24,330 nt of DNA from CAVDWX01 sp963612735. GTDB taxonomy: Bacteria > Bacillota_I > Bacilli_A > RFN20 > CAG-826. Below, piece by piece: positions 23,756 to 24,330 of the stretch (the first letter of the stretch is position 1; every line of letters starts with the position of its first letter). The notes below the pieces were generated by a model. That model did no database searches. It was not told the DNA's origin and saw only the letters and a program-made list of their open reading frames with translations. A program made the translations under genes and the position numbers. The DNA lies in the NCBI GenBank assembly GCA_963612735.1, contig CAVDWX010000048.1, positions 1 through 24,330 on the forward strand. The letters run 5' to 3'.

Positions 23756-24330
23756 TCATTTATTTTTGTACTCGTTGATATTGCGATTGATATTCGTTAA
23801 AGAAGTTATTATTTCTTTAGTTAATGTTTGAACAATGACGAAGACAATTCCAATTAATATTAAATAAAAAGCAATTAAAATAAGGCAGATAATAGCGTTC
23901 TCTTTATTTAGTTTAGAAGATGATATTGTTGAGATTAAAGAAATTTTATCAGTGATTGTTTTTTTAATGACATAATTAGAAAATAAATTTCCATTGATAC
24001 CCTCTTTATATTGTTTATTATTTAAAGCGACATCATCTAAATTGTTATAAAGCATGATATTATCGTAAATTAAATATGTTAATGGCTCTTTATTATTATT
24101 TAAGGAAGTGAATGTAAAGATATTTTTATAAATATCAAAGCTTGAAAAGTCGATAAAAATGTAGCCAATTATACTATCTTCGTGTTTGATTTTACTGACT
24201 AATGACATCATCCCGTATTTAGCATCGTATTTATTGAAATTATAAGATGAATTGAGAAATTGATTTCTAATTAGTAAATAGTTATCGACATCACTTCCTT
24301 TGATTTCATCATAAAAAGGAAGAGCAAAGA
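23756..24330 (-). CDS. Partial sensor protein: kinase-like sensor half without a kinase domain
   Basis: The frame enters from the right edge and is open through all of 24330-23759, so the 5' end lies outside the window; Met at 24211 is internal. The visible 191 residues are an extracellular sensor-like part (containing YIFIDFSSFDIYKNIFTF and VIKKTITDKISLISTI, a Cache-like pattern), one membrane span (AIICLILIAFYLILIGIVFVIV) and about 25 residues resembling the start of a HAMP segment (LTKEIITSLTNINRN), then a stop. This matches the sensor-TM2-HAMP junction of YesM-like kinases, including the one convergently encoded next door, but no His_kinase domain follows. The downstream region on this strand is the antisense of the neighbouring kinase. 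It may be a truncated kinase or a stand-alone receptor. The two stop codons are directly adjacent. Confidence 0.7.
   Translation of the reverse strand, partial: FALPFYDEIKGSDVDNYLLIRNQFLNSSYNFNKYDAKYGMMSLVSKIKHEDSIIGYIFIDFSSFDIYKNIFTFTSLNNNKEPLTYLIYDNIMLYNNLDDVALNNKQYKEGINGNLFSNYVIKKTITDKISLISTISSSKLNKENAIICLILIAFYLILIGIVFVIVQTLTKEIITSLTNINRNINEYKNK

Noticed and set aside
23000..23880. An invertible segment that would swap the kinase domain between the two convergent sensors
   Set aside because: The geometry would allow it, but I found no inverted repeat at the two HAMP junctions and no recombinase gene. Only a 10-bp direct match (TTGATATTGC) was seen.
1..24330. Mollicute genetic code (TGA as Trp)
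   Set aside because: TGA terminates several genes at family-typical lengths and tryptophans are encoded by TGG, so the standard bacterial code applies.

Overview
The window is AT-rich DNA from a bacterium. TGA is used as a stop (eutH, licD) and tryptophan is TGG, so the standard bacterial code applies. Gram-positive style lipoprotein signals, strong AGGAG-type ribosome binding sites, an MsmK/UgpC-type ABC ATPase with long insertions and a Gly-Gly-Cys C-terminal membrane tail suggest a gut-type low-GC Bacillota or a relative of the Mollicutes (Erysipelotrichales/RF39-like). No rRNA, tRNA or marker gene is present, so this placement is inference.

Left part (1-5850). A Fic-family gene broken by one frameshift (194-1245) sits behind a double inverted-repeat operator. 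It is followed by a decayed AAA_14-type ATPase relic. Next comes a compact surface-decoration locus: licD on the minus strand, diverging from an operon of a EutH-type permease and a three-domain HTH-LicC-LicA protein. Read together, EutH would import ethanolamine or choline, LicA would phosphorylate it, LicC would make the CDP-derivative, and LicD would attach the phospho-amino-alcohol to a surface glycan. No ethanolamine-catabolic eut gene is visible.

Middle part (5850-11820). This is an accessory stretch with long non-coding gaps. It holds a truncated AAA_14 ATPase start (6180-6353), an intact AAA_14/DUF4143 ATPase (6530-7786), an orphan lipoprotein of unknown function with its own promoter and terminator (8519-10123), and a second intact AAA_14-type ATPase (10320-11645). 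Each Fic or ATPase locus has its own different short repeats in its upstream region; the most striking are three perfect 21-bp repeats at an exact 33-bp period (10180-10266).

Right part (11823-24330). This looks like a polysaccharide-utilisation locus. An ABC sugar-importer ATPase with two coiled-coil insertions, two parallel beta-helix glycosidase-like lipoproteins (the second with discoidin-like domains) and a 1029-residue membrane-anchored surface protein form a co-directional cluster closed by a strong terminator (20816-20850). A YesN-like AraC-type response regulator and an overlapping YesM-like sensor kinase follow. A convergent gene at the right edge encodes a kinase-like sensor half that ends just after its membrane helix. 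The ABC permeases and binding protein are not in the window. The layout resembles the Bacillus subtilis yes (rhamnogalacturonan) cluster in logic, but the substrate is not shown by the sequence.
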